64,000 nt of DNA. Origin: Liquidambar formosana. Its lineage: Eukaryota > Streptophyta > Magnoliopsida > Saxifragales > Altingiaceae. Location of the stretch: the NCBI GenBank assembly GCA_039720395.1, contig CM077820.1, positions 13,601,848-13,665,847 of the forward strand, in the 5' to 3' direction. Below are positions 32,755 to 44,507 of the stretch, piece by piece. The notes beneath the pieces were generated by a model. The model worked only from the letters and a program-made list of their open reading frames with translations. It did not search any database and had not been told where the DNA came from. Position 1 is the first letter of the stretch. Every line of letters starts with the position of its first letter. Made by a program: the position numbers and the translations under genes.

Positions 32755-33233
32755 CCCGTTTGGACGTTTAAGTGAAAATTAAACAATTTTAATGTAATTT
32801 ACATAATGTCGAAAGCATAGATTCAGCATAAAGTTTGAATAAACTATTTAAAAAAATTTGAACCATCATTCTAGTTGATGTTATAAGATCTGTTTTCTCA
32901 TGTAATGCCACAATTTCAAATTTTCAATCTCATTTTGTGATGATGGTCATCACTCGTTTTTAAATTTGTCTGAAAATTGGGATAATAATCACAACTTATT
33001 TTATTCCTATCCAGACAAGTTGATTAAATAAATTTCTTAAATTGACAAGATATAATAACTCATTTTATTCCTTTAAAATGGTCACCATGTTGCAATAGTT
33101 TATTGCTAAACGACTATAGATAAGCCTATTTGGATGTCCAAATGAACATTAAATAATTTTAATATATTTGACATAATATTGAAAGGATAAATTCATCACC
33201 TTGAATAATTATTACAATAATTGATGTTGTAAT
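32755..33233. repeat. Tandem duplication; second unit hit by copia
   Basis: 'cccgtttggacgt(ttaag)' with 'tgaaaattaaacaattttaa' (32755-33120) is repeated from 33123 ('cctatttggatgtccaaatg', 'aacattaaataattttaa'). The second unit resumes after the copia element at 42631, with 'tttgaatttccactctc' and 'gatg(a/t)tggtcatcact' in both. The unit is about 365 bp. 'ggcccgtttgga' is a common start of plant non-autonomous elements. Confidence 0.65.
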
Positions 33234-33634
33234 TAAAGGATCCTGAGAATTAAGATTGGTGATATAACTATGTCGTTAGACTGGGTATCACACGCAGGGA
33301 TGGTAAATGCAGAAAAGAAGAAAAGACTTTATGTTTAACGTTAGTTTTCTAAATTACATGTTGGGTTAGAATGTGATATATTTATAATATACCAAAAGGT
33401 ACCATGTAACTAACTATGCAACCTTTCAAAGGGTTATATCTCTTCATAAAAGATATGTCTCTTTATCCACCCAATCATATGCTTGTGTACATTATATTTA
33501 TGATGTACACTCTCACATATGATATTTCGCTACGTGGGAATTGGGAATATCATCTTGGAAGATATATTTCTAAGATGAATGATATAGTGTAGTGAACTAC
33601 ACCATATCTCATGTTTGTCATAATGAGTTCTTCA
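33234..33634 (-). repeat. Copia 3' LTR (left copy)
   Basis: Minus-strand start TGAAGAACTCATT; the terminal CA is mutated to TA at 33234. It carries a 'gatatatttataat' TATA-like part. Matches 42227-42625. Confidence 0.92.
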
Positions 33635-33646
33635 ATCTCCCACTTG
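33635..33646 (-). other. Copia polypurine tract
   Basis: On the minus strand 'caagtgggagat' lies directly before the 3' LTR start TGAAGA, as required for plus-strand priming. Confidence 0.8.
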
Positions 33647-34599
33647 ACGAATATGAGTAACATGATAACTTCCTCTAGTTTGTTACCGCGGTTGAATATC
33701 CTCCAGAATTCTTCAATTGGGCACTAATTCTCATCTGAATTTCCCTCAGATCGGCATTAAATGATGGTATGACTATACATATGCATGCTTTTACCATTCT
33801 ATTCTGACCGCGCCTATTTCCAAATATATCAATTTCTTGATATGTTCTAGGCGACTTCAATTCACTCTCTTTTAAGTGAATTGCACCAACATACTTGTAA
33901 CAGGGAACCATAGTTCACCAGCCCAGTTACTATTGGCGACTTCAACCACACACAAGTGGTGTTCACCTATACTCGAAATTTAGATCAAGTACTTCCTTCT
34001 AGGTCCTCACAAAGGTTTTCCTTGATACAGTTTAGCAGCGACTTCAACATTATGCGCCGAAGTGTTATACAGAATCAATTAGATGCTTATTGTGAACTTT
34101 ACATCCTCAATCGTTCTCGTCATAACCTCGTTACCTCGCTAGTGTCCTCTATCTTATCTTTGACCAATATTTGTCCCCACAGATAGATAGAGTTGCATCA
34201 ACTTGTTCTTCTCAAGTGTCCCCGAGATCCATCTAATGATGCACTATACCGCATGCCCTGCTACAACACCCAGGTGATTCTTAATCCCATTGTAGCTACA
34301 TGCTCTCTGAACTTGTCCAGAAATAATCCTTTGGTCATGGGATCAGCCACCATCCTTTCTGAGGGTATATAGTCGACTTTAATTTCTTCCCTCGCCCACT
34401 ATATCTTATATATAGTATTATCTTTCAACAATGTGTTTGCCCTTTAGAGTTATCTCCTCCATTTTTATCAATTAGATAGTGGACTTTTCATCACAAACAT
34501 ATTAACTATTTTTCTAGGTATACCTAATTTTATAAGTGCTTAAAATAGACTACATTACTTACCATTGTGCTGCATGCTCGTTTCCATGGCATTTCTGCA

Positions 34600-34740
34600 A
34601 CACAACTTGTTTCTTACTTATCTAAGAAACAACCCACCAACATGGCCACTCGTAGATTTTCTATTATCTACATTACCTACAAAATCTACATTATAGTAGC
34701 CAATGATTTCTAAATCACTTAAAATAAAGTTCATACCTTT
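34600..34740 (-). pseudogene. Copia RNase H fragment
   Basis: On the minus strand the frame reads LEIIGYYNVDFVGN followed by VDNRKSTSGHVGGLF, the conserved start of copia RNase H (ordinarily GYxDADFAG...DRKSTSG). The rest of the domain is broken by stops. It lies downstream of the RT fragment in element sense. Confidence 0.75.
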
Positions 34741-35276
34741 TGTGCTACATAAGTATCTAAATGTTTTCTTAATGGTCTGCCAATGTGCTCTTCTCAAATT
34801 AGATCGTTATCTACGCACTAATCTAATTCCATGACATTCACATAGCCTTGCAATTGTCATTGCACACACGAAGTTGCCCATATCTTAGGCAAAAGGGGAA
34901 CTTCTATATCTAGGATTTCTTCCTCATTCTAAGAGCGTTTTTTTTTTTTTTGCTTAAACTTAAGCCCTTTGCAGACATGGGTGCCTACGAATTTACAATC
35001 ATCTATGATAAAACTCTATAACCACCTTTCCTAGATACTTATCTTGATCCAAATATAATAGCTTAGAACTTCTATCCCTAGAAGTTCTTATCCCTAGTAC
35101 ATTGGATATTTTGCCCGTATCCTTCCTATCAAATCTGGATCTTATATTTGATTTTTGATCTCATGATCACATCTAAGTTACTATCCACTAGTATTTTGCC
35201 ATTTAGATAAAGTGACAATATTGCTAGCTTCACTTGGCACTTTAGTGATCTAGTGGACTTAATACACATCCTATTT

Positions 35277-35492
35277 CTAGGATACCTGGTGGAATTTCAA
35301 GTACAATAATCTTGAAATTAGTTTAAGCCCACATAGGGATCTTTTTAATTTATAAACTCTGACCTCGTGTTCTTTTGCCTCAACCCCTTTGGGTTGATTC
35401 ACATAGATGTTTTCCTTCAAATTTCCGTTAAGGAATGTAGTCTCGACATCTAATCGATGTAGCTCAAGATCTATCTTGGCCACGATTGACAT
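35277..35492 (-). pseudogene. Copia reverse transcriptase fragment
   Basis: The 71-residue minus frame contains LELHRLDVETTFLNGNLKE, IYVNQPKGVE and VYKLKRSLCGLK, matching the copia RT block with 'MDVKTAFLNG' and 'KLxKSLYGLKQ'. Flanking parts are frameshifted. It belongs to the element 33234-42625, with the RNase H remnant downstream. Confidence 0.85.
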
Positions 35493-36159
35493 GAAAAATC
35501 CTAGTGGATGTAAACTTCACCACAAGCGGATTTGATTCTACAAAGTCTATCTTAGACTTTATAATAAAGTCCTTTGTCACTAATCTTGTCATGTACTTAT
35601 CTAAACTACAATCTCAAATTTAGTTCTTTCTTAAGGACCTATTAACCATCTCCATCTAGTGGCTTTCATTTTCTTTAAAAGTTCAACTAGTACCCATAAT
35701 CCATTATTGTCAATGGAATCTAATTTCTCTTTCATAGCTTTGTATCTATATTGGCATCTCTCAATACATAGCTTCTAAGAAATTTCCAGTTGTCCTTATC
35801 CTATGTCTTCTACCTCTTCAAGGTTATAAACATAATAGTCCTTAAGTCTTTGAGACGGTTCCCTTGGCCTTTTCCTCCCACTAATTTGAATCACTTCGCG
35901 AATCTCATCATTTGATTCGTTCCTTCCACTAATTCAAATCTCTATTCTTTATCTAGCTTGTACCTTCCAATCAATTATTTTTATTTATTTTTTTATTTTT
36001 TATAATCTAGAAGGGACTAATAGGTACAATGGACATAACCTGTTCTTCATCTAAGAGCTTTTTATCTACCAAGGGACTCACTTGATTAGCAATTTTATAA
36101 AGATAACATCCTTGATCTCTATCTTTTCTTTTTCCAAATAGAAGAACTGATACCCACCG

Positions 36160-37895
36160 ATAATTTTAAGATATCCTATGTATTTATACTCCCATATCGT
36201 CAGAAGCTTAAAGTATTAAGAAGAAAGGCCCTTCGGAAATGGAATTGGGAAGTGTTTGGTGACATTAATTTGTGTATTGAGCGTGAAAAGAGGAACCTAG
36301 AAGCCATTCAATTAGTTATTTCTAATTTAGAGCCTTCTAATGCCTTATTTGCTACTAAAGACTTAATAAAGTGGAATCTTGCTCGTGCTTTAAGGGTTCA
36401 AGAAATTTTTTGGAAGGAGAAATCTAGAGTAAAGTGGATTATGGAAGGTGATCGTAATACAGCTTATTTCCATGCCTTGACTAAAGTTCGATCTACTAAA
36501 CAAAAGATTCTTATTTTGAGAGATGGAGATCGTGTGCTTTAAGATCATGGTCAAATTCAAAATGCTATTGTGTCTCACTTCCAATGGCTCTTTTCCATAT
36601 CTTCTACCAGTGTGGATAATGGCCTAGTTGAGTCCATTATTTCGAGATTGGTAACTTCAGAGGATAATGTACAGCTCTCGAAGGTTCCATCAAATGAGGA
36701 AATTAAATAGGTTGTTTTTTCAATGAATCCTGGGGGTTCTCCAAGTCCGAATGGATTTGGTGGGGTTTTTTATTGTCACTGCTGGGACATAATTGCTGTT
36801 AATCTTGTGAAAGCTATTCAATATTTTTTCCAGACTGGATTCATTCTCCCTAATTTGAATGCCAGTTTTCTTGCTATTATTCCTAAAACGAAGGAGGCTG
36901 ATACAGTGGATCAATTTTGTCCTATTGCATTAGCAAACTTTTTTTTAAAAATCATTACAAAAATTTTGGCAGACCGTTTAAGTCTCATTACTCCTCGTAT
37001 TATCTCAAATCAATAACATGCTTTTATCAAAGGAAGAAATATTTCTAATTGTTTGTTTCAAGCTTCAGAATGTGTTAACTATCTTGATAAGAAATGTTTC
37101 GGGGGTAATGTGGGGGTTAAGATTGATATTCGAAAAGCTTTTGACACTCTCCACTGGGATTTTATTTCTCTCGTGCTGACGGCTTTTGGGTTTGATGAGA
37201 TATTTGTTAATTGGGTTTCATCCATTCTTCATTCAGCAAAACTCTCTGTTTTGGTTAATGGTAGCCCATTTGGATTTTTTGGTTGTTCTTGCGGAGTCCG
37301 TCAAGGGGATCTTCTTTCTCCTCTCCTTTTCTGCTTTACGGAAGATTTTCTTAGTTAAGGACTTTCTTTGATGGTGCACAATGGTCTGTTAGATCCTATT
37401 TCTTCCCCTCGTGGATATATAGCGCCTACTCATATTTTATTTGCAGATGATATCTTAATTTTTTGTAAAGGGACTTGGCGTAATTTTTCTAATCTTCTTC
37501 AGTTTTTAGAAGTGTATGAGGAAGCCTCTGGTTAGCAAATTAGTAAAGAAAAATCTACTATATTTTTTGGTCAAGGTTGTTCTCATAGGAAGGATGCTAT
37601 TTTGTCTTCATTGGGATTCAAAGAAGGTAAACTACCATTTACCTATCTTGGTGTGCCATTATTTAAAGGTTGGCCTCGCCGTATTTATTTGCAACATATT
37701 GCTGATCGCATTAAAGCCCAACTTATAGGGTGGAAGGGATCTCTTTTGTCCATGACAAGCCGAGTCCAATTGGTTACCTCTGTTATTCATAGTATGCTTC
37801 TCCACAGTTTCAGTATTTATCTTTGGCCATCTTCTCTTACTCGTCAACTTCAAACTTGGATTCGTAATTTCATTTGGTCTGGTAATACCGACTAA
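36160..37895 (+). pseudogene. LINE ORF2 reverse transcriptase pseudogene
   Basis: Read across frames: WNWEVFGDI and RVKWIMEGDRNTAYFHA (pre-RT region), PNLNASFLAIIPKTKEADTV and PIALANFFLKIITKILADRL (RT blocks), KIDIRKAFDTLHWDF (catalytic Asp), CGVRQGDLLSPLLF, then ILFADDILIF with the catalytic FADD at about 37437. C-terminal LGVPLFKGWPRR and WKGSLLSMTSRVQLV follow. In-frame stops occur near 36541, 36708, 37014, 37357, 37534 and 37894. The endonuclease domain is absent. Known role: target-primed reverse transcription of the LINE RNA. Confidence 0.9.
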
Positions 37896-38316
37896 AGGAA
37901 GCTGATCACTGTTGCTTGGTCTCGCACTTGTGCTTTAAAAGACGAAGGGGGATCGGTGTGCGTGATTTAAAGACTTTTAATCATGCTTTAATATTGAAGT
38001 TGGCCTAGACTTTATTTCATCCCCATCTCAAGGTGCTCAATTTCTTCGCCATCGTTTTCTTCGTGCTCATCATAATATTGTTTCTTATCATACAAGCTCT
38101 TCAATTTGGATTGGCATTAAGAAAATGCTTCCTTTGTTGTTGCTTAATTCTCAATGGTCAATTGGTAAAGGTGAGAATGTGAACTTTTGGAAAGATAATG
38201 GGCTTGGGCAACAAGTGTGTGATGAACTGAATATCGATCAAGCTTTGCTTCCTCATCTGATTGCATCTATGTCTTCTTTCATATACAATGACTCTTAGGC
38301 TCTTCCTTCCAATTTT

Positions 38317-38868
38317 ATGTCAACTTATCTGGAGCTCTCTAATAGAATTCAAGGTGTTCCTATTTCTATCAATAAGGAAGAGGATCAGTTTATATGGACT
38401 GGTTCATCATTAGGTTCAGTCGAGCTTCACTCAGCTTATACCCACCTTCATGATCACCATCCAGTTGTGTTTTGGGGTAAGGCAATCTGGTCTCCTACCA
38501 TTGCTCCCCGTCGCTCATTATTGCTATGGAGATTATTTAATGATGCACTTCCTACTGATGATAAGCTGATTTCTCGTGGTATGATCACAGTTTCATGTTG
38601 TTCTCTTTGCAAATCTCCATCTCATGCTAAAACGATTTCTCACTTGTTTTGGGATTGCGAATTTGCTAATTCGATTTGGTCCTGGCTTTGTAATGTCTTT
38701 TGCTGCCCTTTTTCTAATGTTCAATCAGTGAAGGATTTGCTCTTGTTTCAATCATCATTTAGTCCACAAATTTTTGAATTATGGATGGCCGCTATGAGTA
38801 TTGCTTATTGGGTTATTTGGACAGTGCGTAATGAGGTCAGATTTAATAATATAACCCCAAATCTTTGA
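38317..38868 (+). pseudogene. LINE zf-RVT region
   Basis: 183-residue open segment with WGKAIWSPTIAPRRSLLLWR, then NDALPTDDKLISRGM and CCSLCKSPSHAKTISHLFWDC, the Cys/His block (CxxC...H...H/DC) that follows RT in plant LINEs. It starts after a stop near 38297 and ends at the TGA at 38866. Confidence 0.88.
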
Positions 38869-38999
38869 GCTTTACTAAGATTCATCAAAAGTAGTTGTAA
38901 AGAGGCTTCCCTTGTAGGTAAGGGATGCATGTTTAATTCTTTACAAGATCTGTGTACATGCTTTGGGTGTTTCTAGTAAACCACTGAAAAACTCCACAA

Positions 39000-39518
39000 T
39001 TTATTAGAATCATTTGGCAAGCACCTTTGCCTTCTTGGGTAAAAGTTAACACAGATGGGGCTGCTAAAGGAAATCCGGGTCTAGCAGGTTATGGTGCTAT
39101 TTTTTGTAACTGTCGTGGGTTCGTCCTAGGAGCTTTTTGTAATACCCTTGGTGTTAGTTCATCTGTTGCAGTTGAGTTGATGGTCGTTATTAAGGCAGTG
39201 GATATAGCCTGGCACAGAAGGTGGCATTTTTTATGGATTGAGTGTGACTCATCTTTGATTCTAAATTTTCTTTCTAATGGCCATCCATCCATTCCATTCC
39301 CGTTCCGAGTTCTTTGGTCTAATTGTCTGCATTGTCTAAGGCATATGACTTATCGATACTCCCATATTTACCGAGAAGGAAATTGTTCAGTGGACAAGTT
39401 AGCTAATAAAGGTGTTTTAGTCCAATCATTTTTTTGGTGGTCATTAATGCCGAATTTTCTTGCTGCTGATATTTCCCAAGATTGTAATGGGATGCCTCGC
39501 TATAGATTTGTAGTTTAA
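39000..39518 (+). pseudogene. LINE C-terminal RNase H domain
   Basis: 163-residue frame with KVNTDGAAKGNPGLAGYGAI (catalytic Asp in NTDGA), ELMVVIKAVDIAW (Glu), WIECDSS (Asp) and YREGNCSVDKLAN at the final acidic position. All four catalytic-site positions are recognisable, so this is the best-kept domain of the LINE. In plant L1s such RNase H domains are fused at the end of ORF2. Confidence 0.88.
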
Positions 39519-39702
39519 TGCATGTTTGTGAGCTGGTTTGTGGTATTTATAAGCCACCAAGTCCAGAAAGACTTACTTTTCTTTTTTTCTTCTTTTCTTG
39601 TTCCCCTTTTTCTTTCTTATTAATAAATTTTGCTTAAAAATAAAATATAAATAAAAATAAATAAAATAACATAAATAAATAAATAAATAAATAAAAAGAA
39701 CT

Positions 39703-42212
39703 TCAGTAATTAACACATGAATCTTTACATTCCCTATACTTAGGGTTTCCATGTCTGGTTCTTTCTCAATCCATAATTTGTAAGGTGTTTAGTAATTTAG
39801 CCTTTGACCCTTGACTCTACAAAATATATGCTACTTTGAACAAATCGTTGTCCGTCCACATATTTCTATGGACCTAGATGCATGTCCATCATATTAGAGT
39901 CTCATCAACTCTTTTCTGCAATCCCATGCCTATGGTTCATTGTACATGTGTCTCACGCACCATAATCTTTACAGAAAAAACTTCAAAAAGCTAAATACCA
40001 TCTAAGTAATTATTCAAGGCTTTAATGGGTATATCGATCTTTTGGGTTTCTTCTTTATTTTCATATCCAACCCTTGAACAAAGATTTGTGAAGGATTATT
40101 AAGAATTCCATTCCCTATTATTGTAATGAAACACACATCATTTGCATTTAAACCCTTCACATGACCATCCTATGGATATATGGCCATACCTTAATTACAA
40201 TTTAAAAACCCCTTATAATTAGAATTCTCCCACTGTTTAGGGCACATAAGACATTATGGAGTGACACACAAGACTCTTAGCAAGAGATTTTATACCCACA
40301 CTCATCAAACATAATTTTACAAGTTACTTCCCCTATACACCATTATAGATGGCTTTGTGCCTTAATCTTGAAGTTGATGAAACCATCTCTATTCTCTATG
40401 TCATTCTTGGTTGCTTTAGTGTCATTCCACTAATAATATCATGTACTTCCACAACCATAACTATATATAGAGAAACAATATAACTTCCATCTATTGTTGT
40501 TCTTTTCATTTTTGGGCACATCATTATATAATGACGAACTTCACCACCAATTACACAACCTAGCTCTTATTAACATTTTTCTTTCCAAAACTTTATCTTT
40601 AAGGTTGTTTGGAGGAATCTTGAGGTCAACCTTCTCAATCCTTTTCCTATGTAATTTCTTTTATTTTTAGGCCAATCCTACGAGCCAAACTAGTTGTGCT
40701 CGTTTATCAAAGAATTACTACATATTCCTTTAATATTGGAAAATTTTTTAGAATGGTCGATACTTGCGATGGACTTCCCAACTTTGAAAATACATATATT
40801 TTGTTTTTTTTTTTTTTTAATTTTTCAAAAAACAACAAACTCCAACATTGTCCTTTTACAGATATGTTGACCATTATTATTATTATTATTATTATTTTTA
40901 AATAAAATAGTATTTACTTTTCAAATTTTCATCCATGTGCATCTCCCAACTGTCTATACTGTCATATGTACTCTTAAAAACTTCATAAGAGCATCTAAAT
41001 TTTCCTCCATGGTATTCATGTTGAATACCCATGCAAGTGTAAAAACTTGCTCCCACTATTTTCTTTATTTAACAATGGCGAGGTCATTTCATTAATATAG
41101 GGCTTTATTATAATCAGAGTGGAAAAGTAGTCTTTTTATTTGTTTAGAGACATTAATTTTTCCTCTTCCACATTAAAAAATATATACTATTATATTTATT
41201 TAAATTTAATAGTATACAACTACTCTTGCTAATTAAATTTTATAACTACAACAATAATAATACCAATACAATATAATTTTGCATTTAAAAAGAACGAAGT
41301 AAAAGAATTATTTACAAATCCCTAAGATGTGCAATCCTAGTACCTTATTGGAGAGTGTTTTTTGTGGACACGACTTTTCGAGATCGGTGCGTAAATCCTC
41401 TTGTCCTAATCTTTAGAGCTCACAATCCTAATGCGATACTCATTCAAGAAAATCTAAGAAGTAACTTTCACCGCCAAAAAATTGGTGAAGTTCCTATTTC
41501 CCACGCCCAAACTCAAAATCTGAACCCATAGTTACGTTCGGAACGTCAAATTATAGTGGTGTACCAAATTTTGGGTCATTTGGCCTTTCGATTTGACAGT
41601 ATTTTGAAAATACATCAAACCAAGTGAGAAAAGGGCTTGAACCAGTTTGTGGGGCGGGTTGATATTGGTAACGGTTTGACCAAGTCAAACTCTGTTGTTG
41701 TTTTCCTCACGTCACCCCCTCCTTGCTTTTTATTTGTTGATGATATCAATGCCAAAAGGATTGATATTGCCAGCAAATTTTTTTTTTTCTTTTTAAAGTA
41801 GGGATGATGACAGCGGAAACTTTTGCTTAAGGACTTTTACACCTTCTGGCCTTGTAGTGTCCAATATGAAATTCAAAACCATGTGCACGCATTGGAGTGT
41901 CGCCCGGTTGTGGATCTGAGGAGGCGGCCAAACGCGCGGGTGAGAACGGCTTTCTCGGATACGATGGATTGCAACCATGTGAGCGTTATTATTTTTTTTT
42001 TTTGCTTCATGATTTTCTTTGTTTTCCACACGTTTTTTACTCCAAAACAAAATCTTAAATACTCTTCCAAGAACAAGATCAATCAAACATATATTCTATA
42101 TAAATTGATCTCTCTCACACGGATAAAGTTCCATATGGTATTTGGTGATTATTTTATTAGACGTTCAGCAAACATCTTCTTGTACATCCATAAATAATTC
42201 CTATATAAATCT
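39703..42212 (-). pseudogene. Degenerate copia gag/integrase side
   Basis: In element sense this is the 5' part of copia. Heavy stop density prevents a clean domain call. A (TTA)n microsatellite interrupts it at 40872-40898. The minus frames 41793-42086 and 41873-42082 lie in the leader next to the PBS and show no conserved motif. Confidence 0.5.
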
Positions 42213-42225
42213 GGCTCTGATATCA
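42213..42225 (-). other. Copia primer binding site
   Basis: On the minus strand 'tgatatcagagcc' directly follows the LTR end, one base different from 'tggtatcagagcc', the initiator-Met tRNA PBS of plant copia elements. Confidence 0.85.
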
Positions 42226-42226
42226 T

Positions 42227-42625
42227 TGAAGGATCCTGATAATTAAGATGGGTGAGGTCGTTAGACTGGGTATCACACGTAAGGATGGTAAATGTAGAAA
42301 AGAAGAAGAGGCTTTATGTTTAACGTTAATTTTTTAAATTACATGTTGGGTTAGAATGTGATATATTTATAATATATCAAAAGATACCATGTAACTAACT
42401 ATGCAACCTTTCAAAGGTTATATCTCTTCATAAAAGACATATCTCTTTATCCACCCAATCATGTGCTTGTGTACATCATATTTATGATATACACTCTCAC
42501 ATATGATATTTCACTACGTGGGAATTAAGAATTAGGAATATCATCTTGGAAAATATATTTATAAGATGAATGATACGGTGTAGTGAAGTACACCATATCT
42601 CATGTTTGTCAAAATGAGTTCTTCA
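42227..42625 (-). repeat. Copia 5' LTR (right copy)
   Basis: Starts tgaaggatcc and ends gagttcttca on the plus strand; 399 bp, matches the left LTR. The PBS borders it on the inner side. Confidence 0.93.
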
Positions 42626-42630
42626 GTAAT

Positions 42631-43470
42631 ATCAATTTTTAGAAATTCATGAATACCATTATTTTGAATTTCCACTCTCTTTTGTGATGTTGGTCATCAC
42701 TCTATCGAAAATTTCCATTCAAGATAATTTTTTATCTGTATGTCCAAACGTGTCTTGAATAATTTGTTTCATTCAACTATATAATAAGCACACCTTATTT
42801 TATTCTGAAAAAAAAGAATAAATAAATTCATGGTCCCTTTCACCATGGTGCAATGCACATAGCTGGACTCACCATGGACTGTTACTGTTATGTGCATCTG
42901 GGTTGTCACTCACTAATGATTTTTTTGTTTTTTTGTTTTTTTTTTGTTTTTTGGGTGGTGCTATATGAAGCATCCATCATACAGCGCGCACCTTGGGTAG
43001 CACCAAATTCACATAAATAAAAAAAATACCTGTTAAATAAATTGAGAGAGTTTTGATTCATACATATAATGTTACATAAAATGCTGTATTTTGATATTAT
43101 ACATAAATTGTTGTACATAGCATTTACCGTTTGTTTTTTTTGTTTTTTTTTTTTTAGATATATAACTCGTCAATGATTTAATTGATGAGATACACCGTTT
43201 AACCGTTTTTGCTACTCTTAATCGTAATGGTCAAAACATTCTTTTTACCATGTTGCAAACTTGCAATACATGTAGAGGGGACTTACCATAGTGGGTGGGA
43301 ATTGGGTCGCCTACTAGGGTGAGATATCCTGTGTATAACGTGTGGACCTTATTGATAATAAATTAGGTTGGTGAGTCCAGCTATGTATAATTATTTTTTT
43401 GGTTCATTACGTATTTACGTGTGGGTGGAAGCAAATTATCTCTGCATTCACTAGTCCTTGTGTCCTTGTG
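42631..43470. other. Non-coding, tandem-duplication remainder
   Basis: 42631-42830 is the second half of the ~365-bp unit split by copia. The rest is AT-rich with poly(T) tracts at 42920-42950 and 43133-43155. No gene. Confidence 0.6.
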
Positions 43471-43620
43471 GGAATACCCATCAATGTCAAGCCAGCTGTG
43501 GAAAATAAATGTACACCACTGGATGGCCTATCTTCAATATAATTGATTGGAAAAACAAATGCAAGCATCGATTGACTTAGAAATACAAAGTCAAGATGCA
43601 TATAGCACTTGATTTCGGTT
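43470..43620 (+). promoter_or_regulatory. CNL upstream-region remnant 2
   Basis: 'aagccagctgtgga', 'ataaat(g/c)tacaccact(g)gatgg' and 'gcaagcatcgattgacttag' with 'aaagtcaagat' parallel 59130-59262 upstream of the intact CNL, and 27630-27695. The CNL coding part is not found after it; unrelated sequence follows at about 43620. Confidence 0.6.
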
Positions 43621-43648
43621 CACTAACAAACCTCAAATAAAAAACTTA

Positions 43649-44320
43649 ATGACAATATTGCCATCTAATCTAAACCACTTTAATACCTTTCACAAATCAA
43701 TAAATCTCATACAACGCCTCCGAAACCTACGTTTCACAAGTCCCCACCGTTTCCTAGCTTCTCCCACTTTTCTCTCAAATTCCAAGAAATCCTTCTTCCC
43801 TGTTAATTATTCTTACCAAGAAACTCACTCTCAAGAAGATTTGCAGAGTTGCAGGCTTGCAGCAGCTTAAGGAAAAACATAACCTTACGGTAATTACGTA
43901 GCTGTGCTTTCTCTCTCCCTTTCATTGCTGTAGTATCCCTGTTATGCTTCATCAGTGGGCAATATACTTTATTTTTGTTGTTGTGGTTTGTGGTTTATGT
44001 CAATACTATTTTATTTTCTATGCAAACTATAACTCTCTCTGTGTTTTTTAATTTTCCATTAGCCCTTCACAAGTGTGGTAATTATGGATTTTATCCAATT
44101 TAGATTTCATTTTAGAAGCTGACGGATTTATGTGCTTATTGAAAGATTCTTATTCTTAATCTTATATTAAAAATATAAAAAATCTTTAATTTTAAATTGC
44201 AGGCATGTCTATACTTTTGGGAGCGTAAATTTCCTCTTATTGCATTCCGTGAGAATCGTCGCTAAACTCATGTTCAGTTTAGCTCCTCTTGGCTGCTACT
44301 GTTATATAGGTACGCGATCA
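43649..44320 (+). other. Possible short exons of an unrecognised gene
   Basis: A 73-codon frame from 43649 is Ser/Arg/Phe-rich with few acids at its start, as in organelle transit peptides (inference). Beyond it, 'ttaaattgcag|g' near 44201 and 'tatatag|gtacg' near 44310 make a plausible acceptor and donor around a short exon. No homology is recognised, the reading frames do not join obviously, and it could be pseudogenic or chance. Confidence 0.2.
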
Positions 44321-44507
44321 AAGTTGACGGATAGATATCAGATATGTAGTTTCATGCTTACAGTGATGAGAAGAAAAATCACATATATTTCAATTTCGAA
44401 AAGATGCATGAACTCAATCTATTGATTTTAATTATTACTCCCTCCCACGTCCCATTTAAATTTGCTTATCTTTTATGTTTTTTGGATGTCTTAAAATATT
44501 TTATCAT

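Larger units (their letters stand above)
36149..39695 (+). mobile_element. 5'-truncated L1-type LINE inside copia
   Basis: Carries the L1 ORF2 reverse transcriptase, zinc-finger RVT region and a C-terminal RNase H domain in order, then a short 3' UTR and an (AAATA)n-rich tail at 39620-39695. The 5' end is truncated: endonuclease is missing. A 7-bp duplication aagaact fits at 36142-36148 and 39696-39702 (tentative). It is inserted in opposite orientation to the copia pol. Many stops and frameshifts show it is dead. Confidence 0.88.
33234..42625 (-). mobile_element. Degenerate Ty1/copia element with nested LINE
   Basis: LTRs of 401 bp (33234-33634) and 399 bp (42227-42625) are flanked by a perfect 5-bp duplication gtaat (33229-33233 and 42626-42630). 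It lies on the minus strand: the PBS is at 42213-42225 next to the right LTR and the PPT at 33635 next to the left LTR. RT and RNase H remnants follow copia order. Without the nested LINE (36149-39695) it is about 5.8 kb, a normal copia length. All frames are broken by many stops. LTRs differ at roughly 8% of positions by eye, so this is an old insertion. Confidence 0.93.
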
